A stretch of DNA of 64,000 bases from DATFVA01 sp963711455 (GTDB lineage Bacteria; Bacteroidota; Ignavibacteria; Ignavibacteriales; Ignavibacteriaceae): the NCBI GenBank assembly GCA_963711455.1, contig CAVQEH010000004.1, positions 434,001-498,000 of the forward strand, written 5' to 3'. Position numbers and translations under genes: made by a program. Shown here piece after piece: positions 36,987 through 46,565 of the stretch (position 1 is its first letter; each line of letters begins with the position of its first letter). The notes below the pieces were generated by a model, which did no database searches, was not told where the DNA came from, and saw nothing but the letters and a program-made list of their open reading frames with translations.

Positions 36987-37346
36987 ATGAAATATCTTTT
37001 AGTCTCTGTTACACTAATATTTTTAATTTCTTTTGGAGGAGTTTTGCTTTTTAACGGATGTGCTGCATCCGATGAATTTAATCCATCCAAAATGGATACA
37101 TCATTAAATCAAAAAATTACCGAACTGGAGAAAAATAACCCGGAAGCAATCATTCAATTTACCGGTAAAACCTCGGTGGATATAGATGAGAAAATGAAGG
37201 CCGGGCTTGAAGATACCGGGATAAACATTGAAACTTCTGCGGGAAATATTTTTACTGCTAACGGGAATGTCGCAGGTGTTAAAAAGGCTTCAATGCTTGA
37301 TTACGTGGTCTTCCTTGAACTTGCAAAAAAACTGGAAATTAAATAA
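36987..37346 (+). CDS. Lipoprotein resembling a stand-alone I9 protease propeptide/inhibitor
   Basis: A 119-residue protein with membrane leader and lipobox LLFNGC (Cys25). The mature part has the I9 layout: a strand with AIIQFTGKTSVD, a helix (EKMKAGLEDTGINI), a strand-turn (ETSAGNIFTANG) and a final helix-strand (YVVFLELAKKLEI). The same strand order and an AGNI block appear in the propeptide of the subtilase encoded 21 bp downstream (ETVAGNIISAE). I9 domains act as folding chaperones and inhibitors of subtilases. A separate lipid-anchored copy could hold the protease inactive until export. The I9 call is by pattern and needs a profile search. Confidence 0.55.
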   Translation: MKYLLVSVTLIFLISFGGVLLFNGCAASDEFNPSKMDTSLNQKITELEKNNPEAIIQFTGKTSVDIDEKMKAGLEDTGINIETSAGNIFTANGNVAGVKKASMLDYVVFLELAKKLEIK

Positions 37347-37367
37347 TTCAAAACAACAGGAATGTAT

Positions 37368-40172
37368 ATGAAAAATTTTATTACTTTTTTAATTATTGCT
37401 GCTATCTTCTCTTTCAACAGCTTTCCACAGATTTCAAAAAGCTTTAATCCGGATTTAAACTCCAAACAGGAGCAGAATAAAATTTTGTTGTTCCAAACTC
37501 AAAAAACTTCCGCTTCGGATAATAAAATAAGTCCCCTGCTGGGAATGTTTATTGATAAGATTAAAAATGACAGGGGGCTTAAAGTCCGCCTGCCGGAAAC
37601 TTACAATGGATATGAAAAAGTTATAAGTTACAACGGGAATGATCTTAACGGTATCACTATACCGGTTTTAATTAAGGCAGCACAGGTTTCGGCAGCATCA
37701 AATACCATCAGATCTTTTAACGGCACAATTGAAACAGTTGCCGGTAATATTATTTCTGCTGAGATTCCTGTTTCCTCAATAACCCTGTTGGCTGCTATGC
37801 CGGAGATATTATATATCGATGCAAGCACAATATCGAAAGTAAAAATTGATGTTAGCAGGATTGAGGCAAAAGTAGATAAGCTGCATAACGGTACCGGGAT
37901 TTCAAGACCTTACAAAGGGAATGGAGTCGTTGTAGGCTTTGTGGATTCGGGCATAGACTGGAAGCATCCTGATTTCCATAATACCAATGGAAACAGGATA
38001 AAATATTTGTGGGATATGTCTGGACAAAGTAATCCTCCCTCCGGTTATAACTACGGAACAGAATATACGAAAGCACAACTCGATGCAAATCAGTGCCAGG
38101 AAATTGACGGCGACGACGGAGAAGGACACGGTACGCATGTTTCCGGTACCGCTGCAGGAAACGGCAGTGCTCTTGCTAACTATATCGGAATGGCTCCCCT
38201 TTCGGATATTATTTTTGTTAAAGGATTCAGGAATGGTCCCGGGTTCGCTTCAACAGATGTAATCAACGGATGCAATTATATTTTCGGGAAGGCTTCACAA
38301 CTTGGTGAGCCCGCAGTCATTAACCTCAGTCTTGGCGGTCATTATGGTCCTCACGACGGCAGTTCGCTCTACGAGCAGGGATTGAGCAATCTTACCGGCG
38401 ACGGCAAAATAATAGTAGCAGCGGCAGGAAATGAAGGCGGCGATATGATACACCTAAGCTACGAAACAAGCGGTTCTTCTTACACCGATGCTTATGAAAC
38501 TTTAATTGACATGCCGGCAAATACGTCCTTAACAGTATCGGATATGTGGTATAATCCGGGCAATATCAGTGTTGGTCTGGCTGCTTATGACCCGGGCACT
38601 TCCAGTCTTATCGGTTACACAAACGGAATTGCTCCCGGGCAGAAAATAGAAGATCTTGAATTTAATGTTGGTGGTACTATATACGGTTACGTTACAATTG
38701 ATGCTACAGGGGTGAACAACCCAAATAACGGAGCCAATGAAGTGGTAATTGCAATTGACAGCCACAACGGCCAGATAAATATATCGGGTGTAATCTGGTC
38801 TGTTTATACATACGGCACCGGAACTTTTGATGCCTGGATGGTAACAGGTGGTGCATTTTCGGATTATAGCGTTTCATGGTATAAACCGGGAGATAACAAC
38901 AGTTCTGTAGGACAGCCCGGAACAGCTCAAAAAATAATCTGCGTAGGAGCATACTGCACAAAAGATCACTGGGTAGATATAGATGGAATTACGAGATACC
39001 AGCCGGGCAACCCTGTAATCGGTCAAATATCATGGTTCAGCAGTCTTGGTCCAACAAGGGACGGCAGACTGAAACCCGATATAGTTGCGCCGGGTGAAGC
39101 AATTCTAGCAGCCCTGTCCGAGGATTTAACATCCGTACCGCGGGAAAATATTCTGCTCGGAGGAATGCATCAGAAAATGCAGGGAACAAGCATGGCCTCT
39201 CCGCATGTAACCGGATCTGTAGCACTGCTTCTGGAAAAAAATCCTTCTCTTAATTATGATGAAACAGTAAACCTGCTTAAGGAAAATGCTAAACAGGATG
39301 GATATACCGGCAGTACACCTAATAATACTTACGGATACGGAAAGCTGGATGCTTATGCTGCTTTTCTTAACACTTCAGGGGGAGGAACGCAAACCACAAT
39401 AATCCAGGAGAATTTTGAGAATGCTTTCCCACCTTCCGGTTGGACTACTGAGGTAACGAACGTTAATAATACCTGGATGCAGGGAAATGTGCAGGACCAT
39501 AATTTCAACGCAATAGATCCAACCAGTGTATACTCGTCGATTTGTCCCTGGATTGCGCAGGATCAGGATGAATGGCTTATCACGCCGGCGTTCAATCTTG
39601 GAAACGGAACGGCATCACTTGAGTTTTACGCGGGTTTCAGTACTCAATATTTAACTTTTGCAACTCTCAATCTGAAAATCTCCACCAATGGGGGAACAAA
39701 CTGGACTGAACTATGGAGTGCGGAAAATGATGGTCAGGACTGGACGTGGCGAAATGAGGTAATCGATCTTACGGCTTATTCGAATAAGCAAAACCTTAAA
39801 CTGGCATGGCAGTATGTTGGAAATGATGGTGATATCGTAGCGCTTGATGCTGTTAAGCTTACCGGGTACACTGCTACCGGAATAGATAATGAAATTTCTA
39901 AACTTCCTACAACATACCGATTATATCAGAATTATCCGAATCCGTTTAACCCAAATACAACAATTAATTACTCGCTCCCTTCAGGAGGAAACGTAGAGCT
40001 TAAAATCTACAATATACTATCACAGGAAGTGTTTACCCTCGTTAACGAATATAAAGCGGCCGGCAGTTACCAAGTTAAATTCAAAGCCGGTGCTCTGCCA
40101 TCGGGTATTTATTTTTACAGGATTAAATCCGGAAGTTATAGTGAAGTTAAGAAAATGATTATGTTGAAATAA
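37368..40172 (+). CDS. Secreted subtilisin-like serine protease (S8) with jelly-roll and T9SS domains
   Basis: About 934 residues. A signal peptide (FLIIAAIFSFNSFPQ) and an I9-like propeptide (to about residue 155) are followed by the subtilase domain. Its catalytic residues are Asp195 in GFVDSGIDWKHPDF, His256 in GHGTHVSGTAAG and Ser610 in GTSMASPHVTG (numbering from the ATG at 37362); the oxyanion region is AAAGNEGG. A PA-like insert lies before the Ser. A choice-of-anchor-J domain (FENAFPPSGWTTEV ... LDAVKLTG) and a sorting domain (YQNYPNPFNPNTTINYSLP, KKMIMLK) follow. The second ATG (37368) is preferred because AGGA sits 6 bases before it. It should degrade proteins at or outside the cell surface. 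Confidence 0.93.
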   Translation: MKNFITFLIIAAIFSFNSFPQISKSFNPDLNSKQEQNKILLFQTQKTSASDNKISPLLGMFIDKIKNDRGLKVRLPETYNGYEKVISYNGNDLNGITIPVLIKAAQVSAASNTIRSFNGTIETVAGNIISAEIPVSSITLLAAMPEILYIDASTISKVKIDVSRIEAKVDKLHNGTGISRPYKGNGVVVGFVDSGIDWKHPDFHNTNGNRIKYLWDMSGQSNPPSGYNYGTEYTKAQLDANQCQEIDGDDGEGHGTHVSGTAAGNGSALANYIGMAPLSDIIFVKGFRNGPGFASTDVINGCNYIFGKASQLGEPAVINLSLGGHYGPHDGSSLYEQGLSNLTGDGKIIVAAAGNEGGDMIHLSYETSGSSYTDAYETLIDMPANTSLTVSDMWYNPGNISVGLAAYDPGTSSLIGYTNGIAPGQKIEDLEFNVGGTIYGYVTIDATGVNNPNNGANEVVIAIDSHNGQINISGVIWSVYTYGTGTFDAWMVTGGAFSDYSVSWYKPGDNNSSVGQPGTAQKIICVGAYCTKDHWVDIDGITRYQPGNPVIGQISWFSSLGPTRDGRLKPDIVAPGEAILAALSEDLTSVPRENILLGGMHQKMQGTSMASPHVTGSVALLLEKNPSLNYDETVNLLKENAKQDGYTGSTPNNTYGYGKLDAYAAFLNTSGGGTQTTIIQENFENAFPPSGWTTEVTNVNNTWMQGNVQDHNFNAIDPTSVYSSICPWIAQDQDEWLITPAFNLGNGTASLEFYAGFSTQYLTFATLNLKISTNGGTNWTELWSAENDGQDWTWRNEVIDLTAYSNKQNLKLAWQYVGNDGDIVALDAVKLTGYTATGIDNEISKLPTTYRLYQNYPNPFNPNTTINYSLPSGGNVELKIYNILSQEVFTLVNEYKAAGSYQVKFKAGALPSGIYFYRIKSGSYSEVKKMIMLK

Positions 40173-40181
40173 ATTTCAGGG

Positions 40182-40229
40182 TCACGGAGTAACCTGGAGT
40201 TACAAAGAGTACTCCGAGATACTCCGTGA
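40182..40229 (+). repeat. GGAGT-rich imperfect palindrome after the subtilase gene
   Basis: TCACGGAGTA and TACTCCGTGA form a 10-bp perfect stem. The interior repeats the same unit in both orientations (CTGGAGTTAC, GAGTACTCCG). It can fold as a terminator-like structure with a short T-run at 40240, but the internal iteration suggests a dispersed intergenic repeat of the genome. Confidence 0.55.
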
Positions 40230-40376
40230 TTAAATTAATTTTTTATTGATTCAGCCGTATACTGCACCAAATCTCATTTATCATTCTTTGTTTTCAGTTA
40301 CTAATTAAAAATTACTTCTCACGATTCACATTTTTTAACTTAAATTTGTCATATTGATTAAAAACAGGAGTCAATT

Positions 40377-40583
40377 ATGATCCCGGATGAACTGATTAAA
40401 GTGAACAAATCAATTACAAAACTCCGGTACCAGTTTGATGAATATGATTCGGAAGATTGTAAGGAAGTGCTGGATGTTCTGCAATTCCATTTGTTTCTCG
40501 TTATTACTTACTTTAATAAACCGGAAGTTACCTCAACGGAAGTGAAAGAAAGGTTAATTGAAAAGCTGGCAGGGGCGCTATAA
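40377..40583 (+). CDS. Small conserved-looking cytoplasmic protein of unknown function
   Basis: A 68-residue helical, acidic protein (ELIKVNKSITKLRYQFDEYD, KEVLDVLQFHLFLVITYF) without signal peptide. A clear AGGAG ribosome-binding site lies before the ATG and codon use resembles its neighbours, so it is probably real. No family is recognised. It stands alone between two T9SS substrates. Confidence 0.6.
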   Translation: MIPDELIKVNKSITKLRYQFDEYDSEDCKEVLDVLQFHLFLVITYFNKPEVTSTEVKERLIEKLAGAL

Positions 40584-40675
40584 GAAAATTTATGGCCGTA
40601 ACTTATTACTGTATTTTTAATTTAAAAGATGTAACTTGAAGCAAATTTTATTTGCTAATCCAATTGCGGAGATAA

Positions 40676-42613
40676 ATGATGAAAAAAAGTTTCCTGTTTT
40701 TTTTAATGCTTCTTAGTTTTTCAATCCCGAATTTTTTACAAGCCCAAAACATTAATGATCTTTTTAAAAAACCTCTTGAAGAAAATCCCGAACCCTGGTT
40801 AATGAAAATGCATCACGATGACAAGAGTTTTGGTCCAAGAAATCAAATTTTATCCGCCTTTGACAATATTGATATTTCAGGCAATACCGCTCCACAAAAT
40901 GAACCTTCAGTAAAGATCAGCAGGAAAGATCCCAACCGTGTGGTTGCCGCGTGGCGCGATTTCAGAACCGGAGTAAATCCCCCGTTGAGAAGAATAGGAT
41001 ACAGTTATTCAACTGACGGCGGAGTAACATGGTCTGTAAGTCAGCTTACTCCTCAGATAATTCCCGGGGCTGCACTCTCAAGCGATCCTTCGGTTGCAAC
41101 CGACACTGCGGGAAATTTTTATATCGTTACAATTTCTTTAAATGATGTTACAGGCAACGGTGAGGCATGGTTATTCAAGTCTATAGATGGCGGTGTTACA
41201 TTCGATTCTGCTTATCATATTGCAAGCAGCTCCGGTGCATTTGAAGATAAAGAATTAGCTGCGACTGATTTTAATCCTTCAAGCCCTTATTGTAATAACA
41301 TGTATGTAAGCTGGACAAGATTTTCCAGTTCAACAAATATTTTACTAACAAGATCAACTAACCAGGGAGTTACGTGGAGCAACCCTGTTACTGTTAGTAG
41401 CGAACCTAGTGTTCAAGGTTCTGTCCCGGCAGTAGGTCCGAATGGAGAAGTTTATGTGGCATGGTATGGATATGATTTTTCTTCCGAGAATATTTATTTT
41501 GATAAATCCACTGACGGAGGATTAACTTTTGGAACAGATCACGTTATCAGTCCCTGTCCAAATGCCTGGTTCCCTTCAATGGCAGTTGATTTAAGCGGAG
41601 GACAATACAACGGCAATATATACGTTACCTGGAATGATGAAAGAAATGGTGACGGCGATATTTTCTTAAGCGTTTCATCTGATGGAGGAAACACATGGTC
41701 GGCAGTTAAAAGAATTAATAATGATCCTATTGGGAACGGCAGAGAGCAATACTGGCCGTGGGTCACAGTGAGCCAGAGCGGGGAAATAGATTTAATTTTT
41801 TATGACACAAGGAACACTTCGAATAATAGTATTATAGAAGCCTACCTTGCAAGATCAACTGACGGCGGTGAAAATTTTACAAACGAATTGTTAAGCTCTG
41901 AGCAATCACCTACAAATACTCCTAACAGCGATGTCAGGTTCGGAGATTATATTGGCATTGATGCATATGGTGGAAATATTGTTGTTCCTGTCTGGACAGA
42001 TGAGAGAGCGGGGGGTTACGATATGGACATATATACTGCCCACATAACTCCAGTTCCCGTTGAGCTTGTAAGCTTTGATGCAAGAACTGAAGGAGGAAAA
42101 AATATTCTCGAATGGCAGACAGCAACCGAACAAAACAACAGGGGATTCCAGGTTCAGAGAAGCACTGACGGTAAGAAATTTATTGCCAGAGGTTTTGTTC
42201 CCGGAAATGGAACTACAACACAACTGCATAATTATTCATATACGGATGAATGTACAGACGGCACAGTTTTTTACAGATTAAAGCAGGTTGATTTTAATGG
42301 TGATTACAAATATTCAAATACAATTGAATTAAATTCTATCGGCGCATCACAATACCAGCTTTCCCAGAATTATCCTAACCCGTTTAATCCGACTACGCTA
42401 ATCTCTTACCGGATACCTAATGATGGGTTTGTTAGCCTGAAAATTTATGATGTGCTTGGGCAGGAAGTAAAAACACTGGTTAATGGATTTCAGCCGGCGG
42501 GAGCCCATACTATTAATTTTAATGCGGCAGGATTAAACAGCGGAGTTTATTTTTATAAAATGGAAGCGGAAAATAATTTCAATTCAATTAAAAAGATGAT
42601 TCTGCTTCGTTAA
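40676..42613 (+). CDS. Secreted sialidase-like BNR propeller protein with T9SS sorting domain
   Basis: A 645-residue secreted protein. The signal peptide (LFFLMLLSFSIPNFLQAQ) is followed by a six-bladed-type propeller with Asp-box (BNR) repeats: YSTDGGVTWS, KSIDGGVTFD, RSTNQGVTWS, KSTDGGLTFG, VSSDGGNTWS and RSTDGGENFT. An early Arg-rich block (RVVAAWRDFRTG) and later RNGDGDIFLS resemble sialidase-superfamily proteins, but the catalytic Arg triad and Tyr cannot be assigned by eye. The PVELVSFDARTEGGKNILEW module and a sorting domain (SQNYPNPFNPTTLISYRIP, KKMILLR) end the protein. GGAG precedes the ATG. Confidence 0.83.
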   Translation: MMKKSFLFFLMLLSFSIPNFLQAQNINDLFKKPLEENPEPWLMKMHHDDKSFGPRNQILSAFDNIDISGNTAPQNEPSVKISRKDPNRVVAAWRDFRTGVNPPLRRIGYSYSTDGGVTWSVSQLTPQIIPGAALSSDPSVATDTAGNFYIVTISLNDVTGNGEAWLFKSIDGGVTFDSAYHIASSSGAFEDKELAATDFNPSSPYCNNMYVSWTRFSSSTNILLTRSTNQGVTWSNPVTVSSEPSVQGSVPAVGPNGEVYVAWYGYDFSSENIYFDKSTDGGLTFGTDHVISPCPNAWFPSMAVDLSGGQYNGNIYVTWNDERNGDGDIFLSVSSDGGNTWSAVKRINNDPIGNGREQYWPWVTVSQSGEIDLIFYDTRNTSNNSIIEAYLARSTDGGENFTNELLSSEQSPTNTPNSDVRFGDYIGIDAYGGNIVVPVWTDERAGGYDMDIYTAHITPVPVELVSFDARTEGGKNILEWQTATEQNNRGFQVQRSTDGKKFIARGFVPGNGTTTQLHNYSYTDECTDGTVFYRLKQVDFNGDYKYSNTIELNSIGASQYQLSQNYPNPFNPTTLISYRIPNDGFVSLKIYDVLGQEVKTLVNGFQPAGAHTINFNAAGLNSGVYFYKMEAENNFNSIKKMILLR

Positions 42614-42845
42614 GTTTTTTTGTAAATTGGTTACGCAACCCTTAAATTTATTTGCAGGGAGCTAAATCTTCCTGCTATATTATAAATTTATGGAAGAACC
42701 CGGAGGTGGATTGAAACTTAATTTGAAGTTATCAACAATAATACTTACCGGAGAAAATAAATTAATACTAAAAATCAGGTGGAGGCAATTTTTTATCACT
42801 CCCATAAAGTGTTCAAATCAAAATTATTAATAATGGTGAACTAAT

Positions 42846-44318
42846 ATGAAAAAAATTTTTACTTTTTTATTTGTATGTATACTTATTCAACAGGGAAATG
42901 CCCAGACTAATCCCCTTGTCCAGCAAGTTATCAATAACGTTAATATCGATTCATTAACAGAATTTGTAAATGAAATTTCAGGTGAAGTACCTGTTACTAT
43001 AAATGGTCAGCAGGTTACCATTACTTCGCGTTATTACAATACTTCAACTAACGATAAAGCTGCCGATTTTATTAAAGGCAAATTTGAAAGCTACGGGCTC
43101 CAGGCTTTTGATCAGAGTTTCAGCAACGGCAGAAATGTATATGCAATACAAACAGGTTCTACTTACCCTGATCAGTTTTACATTATTTGTGCTCATTATG
43201 ATGACATGCCATCAAGCGGACTTGCGCCGGGAGCCGATGACAACGGAAGCGGTACCGTTGCGGTTATTGAAGCTGCCCGTATTCTGAAGGATTATGAATT
43301 CAAATATTCAATAATATATGCTGTCTGGGATGCTGAAGAACTCGGAATGCTTGGAAGTGCTTATTACGCAGCCAATACAACACAGAATATTCTCGGTGTA
43401 ATTAATATGGATATGATTGCCTGGGACAGCAACAACGATAATGTGGCAGAAATTCATACAAAAAATATTGCTAACTCTGTTGCTCTGAAAGATTCTATGT
43501 TAATGGTTAATACAAATTACTCCGTAGGAATTTCACCCTCAGTAATTAACCCGGGTATTACCGCCAGCGATCATTCTTCTTTCTGGAATAATGGCTACAG
43601 CGCCATCCTCTTAATTGAAAATTATTATAATGATTTCAATCTTTATTATCATACATCAAATGATTTAATCGATCACTATAATTTTCCTTATTACCTGAAA
43701 TGTTCAAAGTTATCTATTGGATCGCTAGCTTTATTAGCGAAACCGTTAGGATCAGTTCCGGTTGAACTTACTTCTTTTACGGGTGATTGGGACGGCTCTT
43801 GTGTCAACTTAAAATGGGAAACAGCAACTGAATTAAATAATCATGGCTTTGAAATCGAAAGAAAAAACAAGGGAACATCCGGATGGAATACTATTGGTTT
43901 CATAGATGGTAACGGCACCCGACAGTCTCCAAGCTATTATTCATTCAACGATTTAATTAATAAAGCCGGGACTTATTATTATCGTCTGAAACAAATTGAC
44001 AATGACGGAACATATAAATTTTCCCCTTTAGTTGAGATAAATATAATTCCTGAAAATGATTTTGTGCTCGAACAGAATTACCCCAATCCGTTTAATCCCT
44101 CAACAAAAATCAGGTTTAGCGTTCCGAAATCTTCTTATGTTAAATTAACTGTATATAACCTGGTTGGAGAAGAAGCGGCAACTTTATTTAACGGTAATAC
44201 TGATCCCGGTTTTCATGAAGTGAACTTTAATGCTTCTGAATTTCCAAGCGGAGTATACTTCTGCAGGCTGCAATATGAAAACTCCTACAAAATGATAAAG
44301 ATGTTATTGTTGAAGTAA
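42846..44318 (+). CDS. Secreted M28-family zinc aminopeptidase with T9SS sorting domain
   Basis: A 490-residue metallopeptidase. After the signal peptide (IFTFLFVCILIQQGNAQ) the M28 core shows the zinc ligands and catalytic residues: His117 in ICAHYDDM, Asp131 in GADDNGSG, Glu164/165 in WDAEELGMLGSAYY, Asp in INMDMIAWD and His in ITASDHSSFW. M28 enzymes remove single residues from peptide N-termini in the periplasm or outside. It is followed by the PVELTSFTGDWDGSCVNLKW module and a sorting domain (EQNYPNPFNPSTKIRFSVP, KMLLLK). With the subtilase and DPP IV it forms a protein-degrading set. Confidence 0.92.
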   Translation: MKKIFTFLFVCILIQQGNAQTNPLVQQVINNVNIDSLTEFVNEISGEVPVTINGQQVTITSRYYNTSTNDKAADFIKGKFESYGLQAFDQSFSNGRNVYAIQTGSTYPDQFYIICAHYDDMPSSGLAPGADDNGSGTVAVIEAARILKDYEFKYSIIYAVWDAEELGMLGSAYYAANTTQNILGVINMDMIAWDSNNDNVAEIHTKNIANSVALKDSMLMVNTNYSVGISPSVINPGITASDHSSFWNNGYSAILLIENYYNDFNLYYHTSNDLIDHYNFPYYLKCSKLSIGSLALLAKPLGSVPVELTSFTGDWDGSCVNLKWETATELNNHGFEIERKNKGTSGWNTIGFIDGNGTRQSPSYYSFNDLINKAGTYYYRLKQIDNDGTYKFSPLVEINIIPENDFVLEQNYPNPFNPSTKIRFSVPKSSYVKLTVYNLVGEEAATLFNGNTDPGFHEVNFNASEFPSGVYFCRLQYENSYKMIKMLLLK

Positions 44319-44538
44319 AAGCACTGAAATCTTAAAGAACAAAAAGAAAATTAAAAAATGCTTATTTTTTTATTTTTTTATTGATAATTATTGAAAAAAA
44401 ATCATATCTTAATTTATATCTAATATAATTTTAATGATTAGACAATTTATTAATAGAAGATAAATGGAGAAATGCATTATTTTGAAAATCTAATGTATTC
44501 CATTTTATTTATTCACATCAAACATAGTTGGAGGTTCC

Positions 44539-46318
44539 ATGAAACAATTTAACCGTTTATTGTTCACTTTGTTATTTTCTTTTCTTCTATATTCAATAGG
44601 ATATAGTCAGAATTTTGCTGTTTCAAATAATCATAGTTCATCAACGAGCCCACAGTCTCCCAATGATTTGGTTATAGTTCATTATGATGGGGATAATGCA
44701 GGTAATTCTGTTGGAGATGGCGGCGTAACATTTATCGGTGGTGCACGTTTCAGAGCCAGCATTATGGGTACTTATACCGGTGGCACACTGCAATCTGTTC
44801 AATTTCATTATACCCAGGCAGCAACCGGTTTAACTATTATGATTTATGACGCCGGAACATCAACGGCACCGGGAACTCTTTTGCTTTCTCAACCATTAGA
44901 TTTAGGATCGCTCACTGTTGGCGATTGGAATGAAGTAGCATCTAACAACAGCTATACCGGTTTCGGGAAACGATTTGTGGGTATGTCTTCAGGTAGAGGA
45001 TGCTACTGCTGCAAGTTTTCCGTTCGGCGTTGATGCCGGTCCTGCAGATCCTGATGGTGATTGGGTAAATGATTCCGGAGCATGGCAGCATTTAAATGAT
45101 TTCGGTTTAAACTATAACTGGAATATCCGCGGCGTTGTTGAAACCGGCGGAAATATAATAGTATTTTCCGATGATTTTGAAGCTTACTCTGCAGGATTTC
45201 AACTTGCCTGCCAGAATTCAACTGACTGGACAACCTGGGACAATCTACCCTGTGATCAAACAGAAGATGCTTATATTTCCAGTAATTATGCTCACAGCGG
45301 AGCTAATTCATTTGTTGTCGTTCAGAATAATGATGAGGTTCATCCAATAGCTAACTATACCTCGGGAAAATATGAAATAGATTTCTACAATTATATACCA
45401 ACAGGTAAGACAGGTTACTTCAACACTTTGGCATTATTTGACGCCGGTAATTCTCAGTGGGGTCTTGAGGTTTATTTCAACGCTGGTGGTGCTGGTGCTT
45501 TAAATGCCGGTGGAAATAACGCAGCTACATTTACATATAGTTTTGATACATGGGTTTTAAACCAGGTAGTCGTAGATCTTAATAATGATATGGCGGAATA
45601 CTGGTATAATGGAACCATGATATATCAATGGCAGTGGACACTGGGCGCTAGCGGAACAGCCATCTCCCTGCAATTAGGCGGTAATGATTTCTTCGGCGCC
45701 GCAGCAACGGATGAAATGTATGTAGATGATTACCAATTGCTTGATCTTGTAAATGTTCCTGTTGAATTAACATCATTTTCCGCAAATACAAACAATGCGG
45801 GTCAGGTTGTACTTAACTGGGAAACCGCTACAGAAACAAACAACAGGATTTTTGAAATTGAAAGAAAAACAGCTACTGGTGAATATGCTACTGTTGGCTT
45901 TATAAATGGTCAGGGAACAACAACCCAACCACATAGCTATTCTTTCGTTGATAAAAATGTTAACCCCGGAACTTACACTTACAGATTAAGACAAGTAGAT
46001 TTCAACGGACAGTCAGAATATTCCAATGAAGTTGAAGTTAGTGTTTCCGGTCCTTTAACATTTAACCTTCAACAAAATTATCCGAATCCTTTCAACCCGA
46101 CAACCACAATTTACTATACTGTTCCGGAAGCTGGACAGGTTAATCTTGTTGTTTATAACCTGATTGGAGAACAAGTAGCAGTTTTAGTTAATGGTGTTGT
46201 TACTTCAGGTCAGCACGAAGTTACATTTAATGCTAAGTCGTTACCCAGCGGTGCATATTTCTATAAACTACAAAGCGGTAATTCAGTAACCATTAAAAAG
46301 ATGTTATTGCTGAAATAA
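44539..46318 (+). CDS. Secreted beta-sandwich protein with T9SS sorting domain, split by a one-base frameshift
   Basis: Two overlapping frames (44539-45033 and 44975-46318) form one gene. Removing one G at 44959/44960 gives the smooth junction NSYTVSGNDLWVCLQVEDAT. The joined product is about 590 residues. The signal peptide is LFSFLLYSIGYSQ. A first beta-domain (VQFHYTQAATGLTIMIYDAG) is followed by a LamG-like domain (VFSDDFEAYSAGFQ ... DEMYVDDYQLLD). The shared module (PVELTSFSANTNNAGQVVLN) and sorting domain (QQNYPNPFNPTTTIYYTVP, KKMLLLK) end it. GGAGG lies before the ATG. Its 3' third is closely similar to the next gene. No enzyme motif is seen. Confidence 0.8.
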
Positions 46319-46340
46319 TATCATTCACGTTATTTTTAGT

Positions 46341-46374
46341 AAAAAAGACCATCTGAATAAGATGGTCTTTTTTT
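46341..46374 (+). terminator. Intrinsic terminator
   Basis: AAAGACCATC / GATGGTCTTT forms a perfect stem with a seven-base loop, followed by a run of T (TTTTTTTAT), 22 bp after the stop codon. This is a textbook Rho-independent terminator on the plus strand. Confidence 0.93.
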
Positions 46375-46565
46375 ATGAGAAAAAGCTGCTCCTTAAGAGC
46401 TCACCATATTAATAATATGCTCTCTTATTATAAATCACACCTATTTTACAAATTTTTTAGAAAGTTCTGTCTCGTAATTAATAAATCACATTTCCTGAGA
46501 TTTCGAATGAAGAATTGCGGGAAAATTAATTAATAACTTCTCATCTAAATTATCGGAGGTTTCTA

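Noticed and set aside
42690..42830. 46-codon open frame (MEEPGGGLKLNLKLS...) before the M28 peptidase
   Set aside because: It has no recognisable family and no good ribosome-binding site, and it covers the likely leader of the peptidase gene.
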